A DNA stretch of 64,000 bases from MPNP01 sp965116235 (lineage in GTDB: Bacteria; Pseudomonadota; Alphaproteobacteria; Rhodobacterales; Rhodobacteraceae), in assembly GCA_965116235.1 (NCBI GenBank), contig OZ220496.1, positions 3,038,001 to 3,102,000 on the forward strand. The letters are read 5' to 3'. How positions within the stretch are numbered: position 1 is the first letter of the stretch; each line of letters begins with the position of its first letter. The notes under the pieces are model-generated. The model was not told the origin of the DNA. It did not search any database and worked only from the letters and a program-made list of their open reading frames with translations. A program made the translations under genes and the position numbers. Shown here in pieces: positions 1-8,487 of the stretch.

Positions 1-33
1 GGCGGTGGAGTGGCGTTGACCTTCCGCTTCTGA
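1..33 (+). CDS. 3' end of an autotransporter gene (partial)
   Basis: The first 33 bases read in frame as GGGVALTFRF followed by TGA. This is nearly the same ending as the autotransporter at 41.4-44.5 kb (GGLSVTFRF, stop). An aromatic C-terminal residue after an amphipathic strand is the usual end of an outer-membrane beta-barrel and is read by the BAM complex. About 30 bases after the stop also resemble the sequence after the 44.5 kb gene, so the two loci look like paralogous copies. The rest of the gene lies outside the window, so nothing can be said of its passenger domain. Confidence 0.6.
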   Translation, partial: GGGVALTFRF

Positions 34-78
34 TCGAAAGGTGAAGGTCGCCGGGTGCGAGTGGGTGTCCCTCACGCA

Positions 79-726
79 TCATTCGCACCCGGTGGCTGGT
101 CCGTCGGGGCATTCAGTCATGAAACCCTCGTGGTCACATGCAATCGACATGCTCGCAACGCTTCCATTCGAAGTTAGAACATTCATCCCACTCATATGGA
201 GCTGATCAGCAATAAGGCGGTCACGGTGACACATATCAAGAGGAATTTGAAGCGATAACGAAGGAGCTGGTGAGACCAACGGCAATTGGCCGATGATAAC
301 CAGAGGAAAGTGAACTGTGTACATCCAGCAGGATAAATCGGACATGCAGCGGAACCAGAATCTGTCTTGGGCTGCCAGCCAAGTGAACAAAACCGTGAGG
401 CCGAATGGCGCCAATCAGGCGAAGACCAGTTCCAAAACCTTTTCCCCCATCGTCAACAGATTATTGAAGAGGAAAGCATCCGGCAACTCGGTGCTATCAA
501 AGCCGACCAGATATTTGTCCAGCAAGTGAGCGGCAATGTAGTACGAAACAACGGCCGGCATCAGAGCCAGCGGCGAGCCATGTCTGGAACTGATACATGA
601 AGGCGTCAAAAGCGGAAAATACTGTGAAGCCGGGAGATGACGAATTCGACATTGCCACTCGGAAGCGGGGCACACCCGTCGGAGATGCATATGATACACG
701 TCTTCAGGCCAGGCTAACGACTCCAA
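79..726 (-). pseudogene. decayed acyltransferase-3/OpgC-like membrane protein remnant
   Basis: On the minus strand one frame encodes hydrophobic segments followed by a stretch (about 360-250) reading like FRCMSDLSCWMYTVHFPLVI. This resembles the C-terminal 'sDaSYWiYLvHlPLV' signature of acyltransferase_3/OpgC membrane acyltransferases, which modify surface polysaccharides or glucans. The frame is cut by an in-frame TGA at 417-415, just where a Trp codon would fit (FA-stop-LAPFGL). No N-terminal half is present, since the sequence up to yebC has no matching frame. I read it as a nonsense-mutated, truncated remnant. Its limits are approximate. I see nothing else in 34-862. Confidence 0.42.
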
Positions 727-862
727 CCGACCTTTTCAGCATGTCACGAAAACTTTTGTCCGGCATTCTCCCCTCTCTGAATCTTTCTATATACATTAGG
801 TTGACGAGAGGTTTTGCATCGCTCCTCATATTCGCTAGCAGCGTCCTCAATCGGAGAAATCA

Positions 863-1603
863 ATGGCCGGTCATTCCAAATGGGCAAACATTCAGCATCG
901 CAAGGGTCGGCAAGATGCCACCCGATCGAAATTGTTTTCCAAACTGTCCCGGGAGATCACCGTCGCCGCGAAAATGGGCGACCCGGATCCAGAAAAAAAT
1001 CCACGCCTAAGGTTGGCGGTACGAGAAGCCAAGAGCAATTCGGTACCCAAGGACGTCATTGAACGTGCGATTGCAAAGGCAACCGGAGGCGATTCAGACG
1101 CCTTGGAAGAAGTGCGGTACGAAGGCTATGGCCCGGCCGGTGTTGCCGTGATCGTTGAAACCCTGACTGACAATCGCAATCGAACTGCCGCATCGGTGCG
1201 ATCAATCTTTGGCAAGTTCGGTGGTAATCTGGCCGAGACGGGAGCGGTAAGTTTCATGTTCGAACGCAAGGGAGAGATTGTCTTCGCTCGCGATACCTGC
1301 AACGACAATGAATTGCTTGAGGCCGCCATTGAAGCAGGAGCTGAAGATGTGGAATCCAGCGCTGAGGGACACATAGTGCACACCGCAAACACCGACCTTG
1401 CAGCCGTTTCTTCAGAACTGGAAAAAATCTTGGGGGAAGCCAAATCGGCCAAGCTCATTTGGCACCCTAGCATCACAACCGGACTTGATCTGGAACGGGC
1501 CCAAAAAGCCATCCGACTAATTGAAGCGCTTGAAAATGATGATGATGTTCAGACGGTTACATCGAACTTTGAAATTCCCGATGAGATCCTGGCTCAACTC
1601 TAG
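863..1603 (+). CDS. yebC: YebC/PmpR family DNA-binding regulator
   Basis: A 246-residue protein beginning MAGHSKWANIQHRKGRQD, the highly conserved N-terminus of the YebC/PmpR family. Family length is about 240-250 residues, so it is complete. Members are cytoplasmic three-domain proteins. Some act as transcriptional regulators, and recent work assigns others to relief of ribosome stalling at proline-rich sequences. The acidic surface segment around 'EEVRYEGYGPAGVAVIVETLTDN' (about residues 80-105) and the C-terminal 'DDVQTVTSNFEI' are typical. The usual ruvC partner is not next to it. The gene stands alone, about 35 bases before the downstream transporter. Confidence 0.95.
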   Translation: MAGHSKWANIQHRKGRQDATRSKLFSKLSREITVAAKMGDPDPEKNPRLRLAVREAKSNSVPKDVIERAIAKATGGDSDALEEVRYEGYGPAGVAVIVETLTDNRNRTAASVRSIFGKFGGNLAETGAVSFMFERKGEIVFARDTCNDNELLEAAIEAGAEDVESSAEGHIVHTANTDLAAVSSELEKILGEAKSAKLIWHPSITTGLDLERAQKAIRLIEALENDDDVQTVTSNFEIPDEILAQL

Positions 1604-1639
1604 CTCTTGACCGGCAACACCCTTCTCAAGTAGAATCTG

Positions 1640-2530
1640 TTGACGTTACAATCTCCTGACTTCCGTTCCTCTTCCAACTTGGTTGGGATACTCTGGATGA
1701 TTGTTTGCAGCCTGAACTTTGTTGCTGTATCGACGATTGTCAAAATTATAGGAACCGACGTTCCCGCAAGCCAGTCCGCTTTCTTGCGGTATCTGCTAGG
1801 GTTGATGTTCATCATTCCGATGCTTGGCAGCTTTCGGCACGTAAGAGTTGTCAAAAAAGATATGATCGTGTTCGGTTTTCGGGGCCTCTTTCATTCTCTT
1901 GGCGTCATGCTTTGGTTTTTTGCCATGACCCAGATTACCATCGCCGAAGTGACTTCCATGAATTATCTCACACCCGTATTTCTCTCGGTGGCGGCGATCC
2001 TGTTCTTGGGTGAAGCACTTTCCGTGAGTCGCATGATCGCACTTCTTGTCGCACTGGTCGGCGGTTTTCTCATACTTCGACCTGGTCTTCGTGAAGTCGT
2101 CGCCGGACACTGGGCCATGTTTGGGACCGTCAGCTTCTTTACCGTGTCATATCTCATGGCAAAACAGCTGACAGAGCGCTACAGTGCCGAAATCATTGTC
2201 GTGATGCTGTCAATCAGCTGCACTGTCTGCCTGCTTCCTGCAGCTCTGCTGGTGTGGAAAAATCCCACTTGGGAGCAGATGTTCTGGCTGTTTCTGGTTG
2301 CCTTTTTTGCAACTTTCGCCCACTATTCCATGACACGAGCGTTCAACACGGCACCGATCACCGTCACCCAGCCCTTCAATTTTCTGCAACTGATCTGGGC
2401 CACCGTTATTGGTGCCCTCTTCTTCTCCGAGCCCGTTGATCTCTGGGTTCTTCTGGGCGGTGGAACGATCGTCGGATCAATTTCCGTTCTGGCCTGGCAC
2501 GAGTTCGTCCGCAAAAGACGACCGTCCTGA
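1640..2530 (+). CDS. DMT-superfamily (EamA) inner-membrane transporter
   Basis: A 296-residue, very hydrophobic protein with about ten transmembrane segments in two EamA repeats (roughly 10-140 and 150-290). It is typical of drug/metabolite exporters of the DMT superfamily. The substrate cannot be told from sequence. The start chosen is TTG at 1640, because no ATG lies before the first membrane helix. The ribosome-binding site is weak, so the start is uncertain. It ends next to the convergent MFS gene, and a hairpin at 2558-2574 may end its transcript. Confidence 0.85.
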   Translation: MTLQSPDFRSSSNLVGILWMIVCSLNFVAVSTIVKIIGTDVPASQSAFLRYLLGLMFIIPMLGSFRHVRVVKKDMIVFGFRGLFHSLGVMLWFFAMTQITIAEVTSMNYLTPVFLSVAAILFLGEALSVSRMIALLVALVGGFLILRPGLREVVAGHWAMFGTVSFFTVSYLMAKQLTERYSAEIIVVMLSISCTVCLLPAALLVWKNPTWEQMFWLFLVAFFATFAHYSMTRAFNTAPITVTQPFNFLQLIWATVIGALFFSEPVDLWVLLGGGTIVGSISVLAWHEFVRKRRPS

Positions 2531-2554
2531 CCGCAATGCCTCTGGCCTCTTTTC

Positions 2555-3829
2555 TCAAACGGCTTTTTGCCGTTGCGTTTTATCCCTGTGGATGACGTAG
2601 AGTGCAAAAACCAAGCTGGACACGACACAAAAAAGCATGATGTAATATAAAGGGTATGGGCCCGATTCAACTGTCAGCAAGGAACCGGCAAGAGCCGAAA
2701 GACCCGAACCGATGCCAATCATCATGGCCCCACCAATACCCGATGCCGTCCCGGCTAGATGAGGCCTGACCGATAGCATGCCAGCCGTGGCATTTGGCAA
2801 AATCATGCCATTGCCCACCCCCATCGCAATGGCGAAGCCAAAAAAACTGAGCGGATGTGTCGCTCCGGCATAAGTTGCGATGATTGGCCCGATTGGGCCA
2901 AACAGTAAAATGATGCAACCGGCAAGAATCATCTTGTTGATCCCGAAGTTCACCGACCATTTGCCCGAAATGAAGTTTCCGCTCATATAGCCAAAGGCCG
3001 TGCTGCCAAAGTATGCCCCCAAAACAGATGGGCTGAGATCGAAGATCTCGGAACCCACGAACGGTGCACCTCCCAAATACGAAAAAAACACCCCCGAAGC
3101 GAAAGCCGCGACAAGGCAATATCCCCAGAACCGATGTGACCTGAACAGTTCGGGGTACTCTCTGAATTGAACCCATATATTGGGTTTGGTGTTCGGCAAG
3201 GTCTCGCCAAGATCATAGTAGCTGATAGCAAAAATGGTGACGCCAAACAGCACCAGAAGAGAGAAACTGGCCTGCCAGCCGAAGATTTCATCCAGTATCC
3301 CGCCCATGATCGGAGCAATCATGGGGGCAACGGCCATGCCCATCGTCACATACCCGATGATTGAGGCGGATTCACGGGCCGGATACATGTCTCTTACGAT
3401 TGCTCGGGACAGAACCATGCCGGTGACAATGACAGCCTGAGCCATCCTGAAGGCCAGAAAAATCTCTACTGTGGGGGCAAGAATACAACCAACCGTTGCG
3501 ATTATGAACAGGGCTATTCCCCACTGAATGACAATCCGCCGGCCATAATAATCGGAAATCGGGCCGACAATTATCTGGAGCACGGCATTGACCACCAGGT
3601 AGAAGGCAACCGAAAGCTGAATGATCCTGTAGTCCGTTTGAAAAAACTCGGTCATGTTTGGCAATGACGGCAGAAAAAGCGTCATTGACAAAGCTGGAAG
3701 GGCAGAAAGAATGACGAGTGTTGCAATATGGGGAGGAGTTCGACGGTTCAGAAACTCTGCGTTAGGCTTTCCGTTCACAAGCGGACTTTCGACAGCGGAT
3801 TGTTCACGGCCGATTTGAAGGAAATTCAT
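2555..3829 (-). CDS. Bcr/CflA-like MFS drug-resistance transporter
   Basis: A multipass membrane protein with about 12 predicted helices, starting at an ATG at 3829 (MNFLQIGREQS). The frame stays open 54 codons upstream, but that part is hydrophilic and unlike the family. The motif 'GPISDYYGRR' after helix 2 is the MFS signature loop. 'AFRMAQAVIVTGMVLSRAIVRDMYP' matches the Bcr/CflA subgroup, which exports bicyclomycin, chloramphenicol or other small molecules by proton antiport. The length (about 424 residues) is normal. It is convergent with the DMT gene and divergent from pccB. Confidence 0.88.
   Translation of the reverse strand: MNFLQIGREQSAVESPLVNGKPNAEFLNRRTPPHIATLVILSALPALSMTLFLPSLPNMTEFFQTDYRIIQLSVAFYLVVNAVLQIIVGPISDYYGRRIVIQWGIALFIIATVGCILAPTVEIFLAFRMAQAVIVTGMVLSRAIVRDMYPARESASIIGYVTMGMAVAPMIAPIMGGILDEIFGWQASFSLLVLFGVTIFAISYYDLGETLPNTKPNIWVQFREYPELFRSHRFWGYCLVAAFASGVFFSYLGGAPFVGSEIFDLSPSVLGAYFGSTAFGYMSGNFISGKWSVNFGINKMILAGCIILLFGPIGPIIATYAGATHPLSFFGFAIAMGVGNGMILPNATAGMLSVRPHLAGTASGIGGAMMIGIGSGLSALAGSLLTVESGPYPLYYIMLFCVVSSLVFALYVIHRDKTQRQKAV
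2558..2580 (+). terminator. possible Rho-independent terminator of the DMT gene
   Basis: AACGGC (2558-2563), a TTTTT loop and GCCGTT (2569-2574) form a 6-bp hairpin followed by GCGTTTT. It lies just after the DMT stop and overlaps the last codons of the convergent MFS gene. The short stem and interrupted T run make it only a moderate candidate. Confidence 0.4.
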
Positions 3830-4098
3830 CCGGCCGTGATGGAAGTATTGCAATACGTGCGGCTTGGAGCAAATATACTCGTCAGCAATCGAGTTCAAGC
3901 ACAAGGAATCCTTCTCTGCCCGAGTCGACAAAGAAATCCTTTTGCTTGGGCGCATGGCAAGACGCAAACGATCAAGGATGCATGACACCATTGTACGGGG
4001 CGGCGACCCGTTGTTCAGAGTGATTATACCTCTGTTGACGGGGAAAGATTCGTTGATGCGGATTTGGTCAAAAACATGTTTGGCAGAGGCGAATTAGA

Positions 4099-5631
4099 AT
4101 GGAAACGATAATTTCCGAATTGAGCAAGAGGAGGGCTGAAGCCAATCTCGGCGGTGGTACGAAGAGAATCCAAACTCAGCATGACAAGGGCAAACTGACC
4201 GCTCGGGAGAGAATTGAACTGTTGCTGGACGAAAATTCCTTTGAGGAGCTCGACATGTTTGTCTCGCACCGCTGCAACGACTTCGACATGGGACAGAACA
4301 AAATTCCGGGAGACGGTGTTGTTACCGGCTGGGGGACAATCAATGGCCGAATGGTCTATGTATTCAGCCAGGACTTCACCGTGTTTGGTGGCTCTTTGTC
4401 AGAGACCCACGCCGCCAAAATCTGCAAGATCATGGACATGGCCATCCAAAATGGAGCACCAGTCATTGGCTTGAATGATTCGGGGGGAGCTCGCATCCAG
4501 GAGGGCGTTTCATCCCTCGCCGGCTATGCGGAAGTTTTTCAAAGAAACATTCTGGCTTCCGGCGTCATACCGCAAATCAGCGTCATATTGGGTCCCTGTG
4601 CAGGGGGAGCAGTTTATTCCCCGGCCATGACCGACTTCATCTTTATGGTCAAGGATTCTTCCTACATGTTTGTGACAGGTCCAGACGTAGTGAAAACTGT
4701 AACCAACGAAATCATTTCGGCCGAGGAACTCGGGGGAGCGGGCACCCATACAACTCGGTCCTCAGTTGCCGATGGTGCATTCAACAATGATGTTGAGGCA
4801 CTGCATGAAGTGCGACGATTTTTCGACTACCTGCCCTTGAACAACACTTCCAGGCCTCCTGTGCGATCAAGTTTTGACGACCCCAAGCGCGTGGAAATGT
4901 CGCTTGACACTCTTGCGCCGGAAAATCCCAATCAGCCCTACGACATGAAGGAGCTGATACACAAGATTGCCGACGAAGGGGAACTTTTTGAGGTCAAGGA
5001 GAATTTTGCCAAGAACATCATCACCGGATTCATCCGGCTCGAAGGCTCGACCGTTGGTGTCGTCGGCAACCAACCCATGGTTCTGGCGGGTTGCCTTGAC
5101 ATTGATGGCTCCCGCAAGGCCGCACGATTCGTACGGTTTTGCGATGCCTTTGAGATTCCCATTCTCACGCTGGTCGACGTGCCGGGCTTTCTTCCTGGAA
5201 CCGCACAGGAATACGGAGGCATAATCGTGCACGGGGCCAAACTCCTCTTTGCCTTCGGTGAAGCAACAGTACCCAAGGTCACCGTAATCACTCGCAAGGC
5301 CTATGGTGGTGCCTATGATGTCATGTCGTCAAAACATCTTCGGGGTGATTTCAACTACGCTTGGCCAAGTGCTCAGATTGCCGTCATGGGAGCGAAGGGC
5401 GCCGTTGAAATTTTGTACCGCACAGAAATTGATGATCCGGAAAAGGTCCGCAAGCGCACCCAGGAATACGAGGACCGGTTTGCCAATCCTTTCGTTGCAG
5501 CCGAAAAGGGTTTTGTCGACGAAATCATCCATCCCCATTCAACTCGCCTCAGGGTCTGTCGTGCCTTTGCCAGTCTGCAAAACAAGAACCTGAAAAACCC
5601 GCTCAAGAAGCACGACAACATACCCCTTTGA
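4099..5631 (+). CDS. pccB: propionyl-CoA carboxylase beta subunit (carboxyltransferase)
   Basis: A 510-residue protein that moves the carboxyl group from carboxybiotin to propionyl-CoA, giving (S)-methylmalonyl-CoA in the cytoplasm. It has two crotonase-like carboxyltransferase halves. The N-terminal half carries 'NDSGGARIQEG' (about 125-135) and 'GPCAGGAVYSPAMTDF'. The C-terminal half carries 'VDVPGFLPGTAQEYGGIIVHGAKLLFA' features and 'AYGGAYDVMSSKH' (about 400-412). Its length is normal for PccB. It lies 176 bases before pccA on the same strand, so the two subunits are probably co-transcribed. Confidence 0.96.
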   Translation: METIISELSKRRAEANLGGGTKRIQTQHDKGKLTARERIELLLDENSFEELDMFVSHRCNDFDMGQNKIPGDGVVTGWGTINGRMVYVFSQDFTVFGGSLSETHAAKICKIMDMAIQNGAPVIGLNDSGGARIQEGVSSLAGYAEVFQRNILASGVIPQISVILGPCAGGAVYSPAMTDFIFMVKDSSYMFVTGPDVVKTVTNEIISAEELGGAGTHTTRSSVADGAFNNDVEALHEVRRFFDYLPLNNTSRPPVRSSFDDPKRVEMSLDTLAPENPNQPYDMKELIHKIADEGELFEVKENFAKNIITGFIRLEGSTVGVVGNQPMVLAGCLDIDGSRKAARFVRFCDAFEIPILTLVDVPGFLPGTAQEYGGIIVHGAKLLFAFGEATVPKVTVITRKAYGGAYDVMSSKHLRGDFNYAWPSAQIAVMGAKGAVEILYRTEIDDPEKVRKRTQEYEDRFANPFVAAEKGFVDEIIHPHSTRLRVCRAFASLQNKNLKNPLKKHDNIPL

Positions 5632-5647
5632 TCATTGACCGAGTCGA

Positions 5648-5815
5648 ATGCAAAACGGGCAGGGCCAACAACTGCGAGCCGACCAATATGCCAATCGCAT
5701 TGCTGCTTCGGACAAATTGCACCTTGCCGGTCATGAACGCTCTCGAAACCAAATCGGTCCGGCCATGCCGGCAATCAATTCCTTGCAAGACGAAGTGAGG
5801 TCAAAAAGTGATTAG
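5648..5815 (+). CDS. small unknown ORF between pccB and pccA (doubtful)
   Basis: A 55-codon frame opens with ATG at 5648, 17 bases after the pccB stop. It ends at TAG 5813-5815, overlapping the pccA GTG start by 8 bases. The predicted product is polar, without membrane segments or recognisable motifs (it begins MQNGQGQQLRADQYAN). The overlap would permit translational coupling. The spacer may equally be untranslated, with the frame open by chance. I recognise no family. Confidence 0.22.
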   Translation: MQNGQGQQLRADQYANRIAASDKLHLAGHERSRNQIGPAMPAINSLQDEVRSKSD

Positions 5816-7808
5816 CAAAATCCTGATAGCCAACCGAGGCGAAATAGCCTGTCGAGTCATGAAAACCGCAAGGAAGCTAGGCATAGCGACTGTTGCGGTC
5901 TATTCTGAAGCCGACAAGAATGCCTTGCATGTCAACCTGGCTGATGAGGCTGTTCCCATCGGCCCGGCACCAGCCAGTCAATCATATTTGGCTATCGAAA
6001 ACATCATTGCGGCTGTAAAGAGCACGAATTCTCAGGCCGTTCATCCGGGATACGGCTTCCTTTCTGAAAATTCTTCCTTTGTCCAACGCCTTGAACAGGA
6101 GGATATCGTCTTCATTGGCCCACCGGCACGGGCAATTGAGTCGATGGGAGACAAGCTTGAATCTAAGAAACTGGCCAAGGCTGCCGGCGTATCAACTGTA
6201 CCCGGTCACCTCGGCATCATCAATTCGACCGAAGAAGCGCTCGACATAGCCCGGGACATCGGCTATCCGGTCATGATCAAGGCATCGGCCGGAGGCGGTG
6301 GAAAGGGAATGCGTGTGGCCTGGAGTGATGGTGAGGTGGCGGAGGGGTTTCGGTCTTCACGCAGTGAGGCGGCAAGTTCGTTTGGCGATGACCGGATCAT
6401 CATTGAAAAATATGTGGTTGCCCCGCGTCATATCGAAATCCAGGTGCTGGCCGACAAGTTCGGAAACTGTCTCCACCTCAACGAAAGGGAATGTTCCATT
6501 CAGCGACGAAACCAGAAGGTCATTGAGGAGGCCCCTTCTCCCTTCCTGGACCCAGGCACAAGAAAGGTCATGGGCGAACAGGCCGTTAACCTTGCCAAGG
6601 CGGTGGACTATCACTCGGCTGGAACGGTTGAATTTATCGTGGACAAGGACAAGAACTTCTACTTCCTGGAAATGAACACACGGCTTCAGGTCGAGCATCC
6701 AGTTACCGAACTCACGACAAACATCGACATCGTTGAGCAAATGATTCGAGTGGCTAACGACGAAGCGCTCGATATCACGCAGGATCAGGTGCCTATAAAT
6801 GGATGGGCACTGGAGTCTCGAGTCTATGCCGAAGATCCGCGACGCAACTTCTTGCCGTCAACCGGACGACTGTCCAGGTATAAACCTCCGCAAGAGAACA
6901 GTTCACCCGAAAAAGTGGTAAGAAATGATACCGGCGTATACGAGGGTGGAGAAATCAGTGTTCACTACGATCCCATGATCGCCAAACTTTGTACATGGGC
7001 GCCAGATCGGGATGGAGCGATTGATGCCATGCAGGAGGCATTGGACTGTTTCGAAATTGCAGGCATCGCAACCAACTTGCCGTTTTTGTCGACAGTTTAC
7101 GACCACCCTCGGTTTATCGCCGGAAATACAACCACAGCTTTCATTGAGGAAGAATTTCAAGGCGGCTTCAAGGGGAGTGAACTCGGAGCGTCAGTTTTGC
7201 ACAAGATTGCGGCGTGCGCTGCATTCATGTTCTATTCGCAAGAATCTCGCAATGCCCGAATATCAGGTCGCATGTCAAACCATTCCCGTACGGTTGGTCG
7301 GGATTGGATCGTGATCACTGACAAAACCCAAATGCCTGTCGTTCTTGAACCCCATGACTGCTCCTGCAAGGTTGAACTGGTGGATGGTCCAACCTTTGAT
7401 CTTGAAACCCGCTGGCGTCCCGGGCAAAATTTGGCGACTTTTACCTTCAATCAGCAACCGATTCATCTGAAGGTCAATCCCATTCCTTTTGGTTTTCGCG
7501 TTGAATATCGCGGGGCCGAGCTTGACGTGCTTGTCAAAACGAAACGACAGGTCGAGCTTTCGGCAGTCATGAAGGAGATTCAGCCTCCAGACACAACACG
7601 ATTTCTACTGTGTCCGATGCCCGGTCTAGTCGTTGAAATTCTGGTCAAGGAGGGGGACTCCGTTGAGGAGGGGCAGCCCTTGTGCATCATTGAAGCCATG
7701 AAAATGGAGAACGTGCTGAAGGCCACCAGACCGGCAAGGATCAGTTCAATCAAGGTGGCTACGGGAGATTCTCTCGTGGTCGATCAGACGATAATGGAAT
7801 TTGATTGA
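5808..7808 (+). CDS. pccA: propionyl/acetyl-CoA carboxylase alpha subunit (biotin carboxylase + BCCP)
   Basis: A 666-residue biotin-containing subunit. The biotin carboxylase ATP-grasp region has the glycine-rich loop 'ASAGGGGKGMRVAW' (about 158) and 'EMNTRLQVEHPVTE' (about 287). A linker domain follows, then a C-terminal biotinyl domain with 'EAMKMENV' (about 627-634), whose central Lys carries biotin. It uses ATP and bicarbonate to charge biotin for PccB. The start is GTG 5808, with GAGG seven bases upstream. Length and domain order match PccA. The operon partner pccB lies just upstream. Confidence 0.96.
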   Translation: MISKILIANRGEIACRVMKTARKLGIATVAVYSEADKNALHVNLADEAVPIGPAPASQSYLAIENIIAAVKSTNSQAVHPGYGFLSENSSFVQRLEQEDIVFIGPPARAIESMGDKLESKKLAKAAGVSTVPGHLGIINSTEEALDIARDIGYPVMIKASAGGGGKGMRVAWSDGEVAEGFRSSRSEAASSFGDDRIIIEKYVVAPRHIEIQVLADKFGNCLHLNERECSIQRRNQKVIEEAPSPFLDPGTRKVMGEQAVNLAKAVDYHSAGTVEFIVDKDKNFYFLEMNTRLQVEHPVTELTTNIDIVEQMIRVANDEALDITQDQVPINGWALESRVYAEDPRRNFLPSTGRLSRYKPPQENSSPEKVVRNDTGVYEGGEISVHYDPMIAKLCTWAPDRDGAIDAMQEALDCFEIAGIATNLPFLSTVYDHPRFIAGNTTTAFIEEEFQGGFKGSELGASVLHKIAACAAFMFYSQESRNARISGRMSNHSRTVGRDWIVITDKTQMPVVLEPHDCSCKVELVDGPTFDLETRWRPGQNLATFTFNQQPIHLKVNPIPFGFRVEYRGAELDVLVKTKRQVELSAVMKEIQPPDTTRFLLCPMPGLVVEILVKEGDSVEEGQPLCIIEAMKMENVLKATRPARISSIKVATGDSLVVDQTIMEFD

Positions 7809-7825
7809 AGAATTGAATAGCTGAT

Positions 7826-8278
7826 CTACCTGGACCTGAGCTCCTGCTGTCGAATGGGAAGCTTGTCAATGGCCCGGCTTATCTCACGAAGGTTCCAAGG
7901 GGTCGGCTTGCGCAAAAATATTCGGCCATCCTTTCCGATCGCAACGAGTGCGAACCCAAGGGGTCTAAACTCCTTCCGAATCTTGCTTTCGACCGTCGGG
8001 TCCGAGTCGATCATGACGATAACATCCCTTTCTGCCAAGACTGCCGCATCCTCCTCAAGCAAATTCAGCTGCTCAATGTAATTCGGATTAAAGGGGGAGT
8101 CGGAAAAGACAATAATCACACGGTTGGCCCAGTGATAGTCTTCGATGTCCAGTTCTCGATTGACCTCAAGCGACAAGTCAATCGTCAAAATTTCCTCAGC
8201 GGTCCGTTCCTGAGCAGCCATCATTCCGGGCATCATACCCAGAAGAGCGCACGCCAGCAGGTTCAGGACAATTGTCAT
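7826..8278 (-). CDS. exported DUF4174 thioredoxin-like protein
   Basis: About 150 residues starting at the ATG at 8278. The N-terminus MTIVLNLLACALLGMMPGMMA is a plausible signal peptide ending at AQ, so the product is probably periplasmic. The body (WANRVIIVFSDSP..., then RDVIVMIDSD..., GKDGRIFLRK, IDKLPIRQQELR) follows the DUF4174 pattern: a thioredoxin-like fold that lacks the CxxC motif here. The function of the family is unknown. It is convergent with pccA, 17 bases away, and divergent from the mutase gene. Confidence 0.75.
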   Translation of the reverse strand: MTIVLNLLACALLGMMPGMMAAQERTAEEILTIDLSLEVNRELDIEDYHWANRVIIVFSDSPFNPNYIEQLNLLEEDAAVLAERDVIVMIDSDPTVESKIRKEFRPLGFALVAIGKDGRIFLRKPTPWNLREISRAIDKLPIRQQELRSR

Positions 8279-8409
8279 GGGGCTAAGCGTCAAACCTGGA
8301 CACCTCGCCTTGGCACTCGACACGAAGCATATCCGGATACATGTAATAGGTAAAGACACAGCATGGCTAAAATGTTCACCGAACAACAATTAGGTCTTTG
8401 TTTGGAACG

Positions 8410-8451
8410 AACCATCATTTCAATACATCAAAAATAGTTGTAATGGTGGTT
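8410..8451. promoter_or_regulatory. imperfect inverted repeat upstream of the mutase gene
   Basis: AACCATCATT (8410-8419) and AATGGTGGTT (8442-8451) are inverted with one mismatch across 22 AT-rich bases. The repeat sits about 40 bases before the mutase start, where a repressor or activator site could act. No known regulator motif is recognised. Confidence 0.22.
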
Positions 8452-8487
8452 TTGGTAAGGCACGGCAGTCGATTTGCAGGTAAATGA

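Noticed and set aside
415..417. TGA read as Trp (alternative genetic code)
   Set aside because: Many intact genes end with TGA here (for example pccB and guaD), so TGA is a stop and the acyltransferase frame is a pseudogene.
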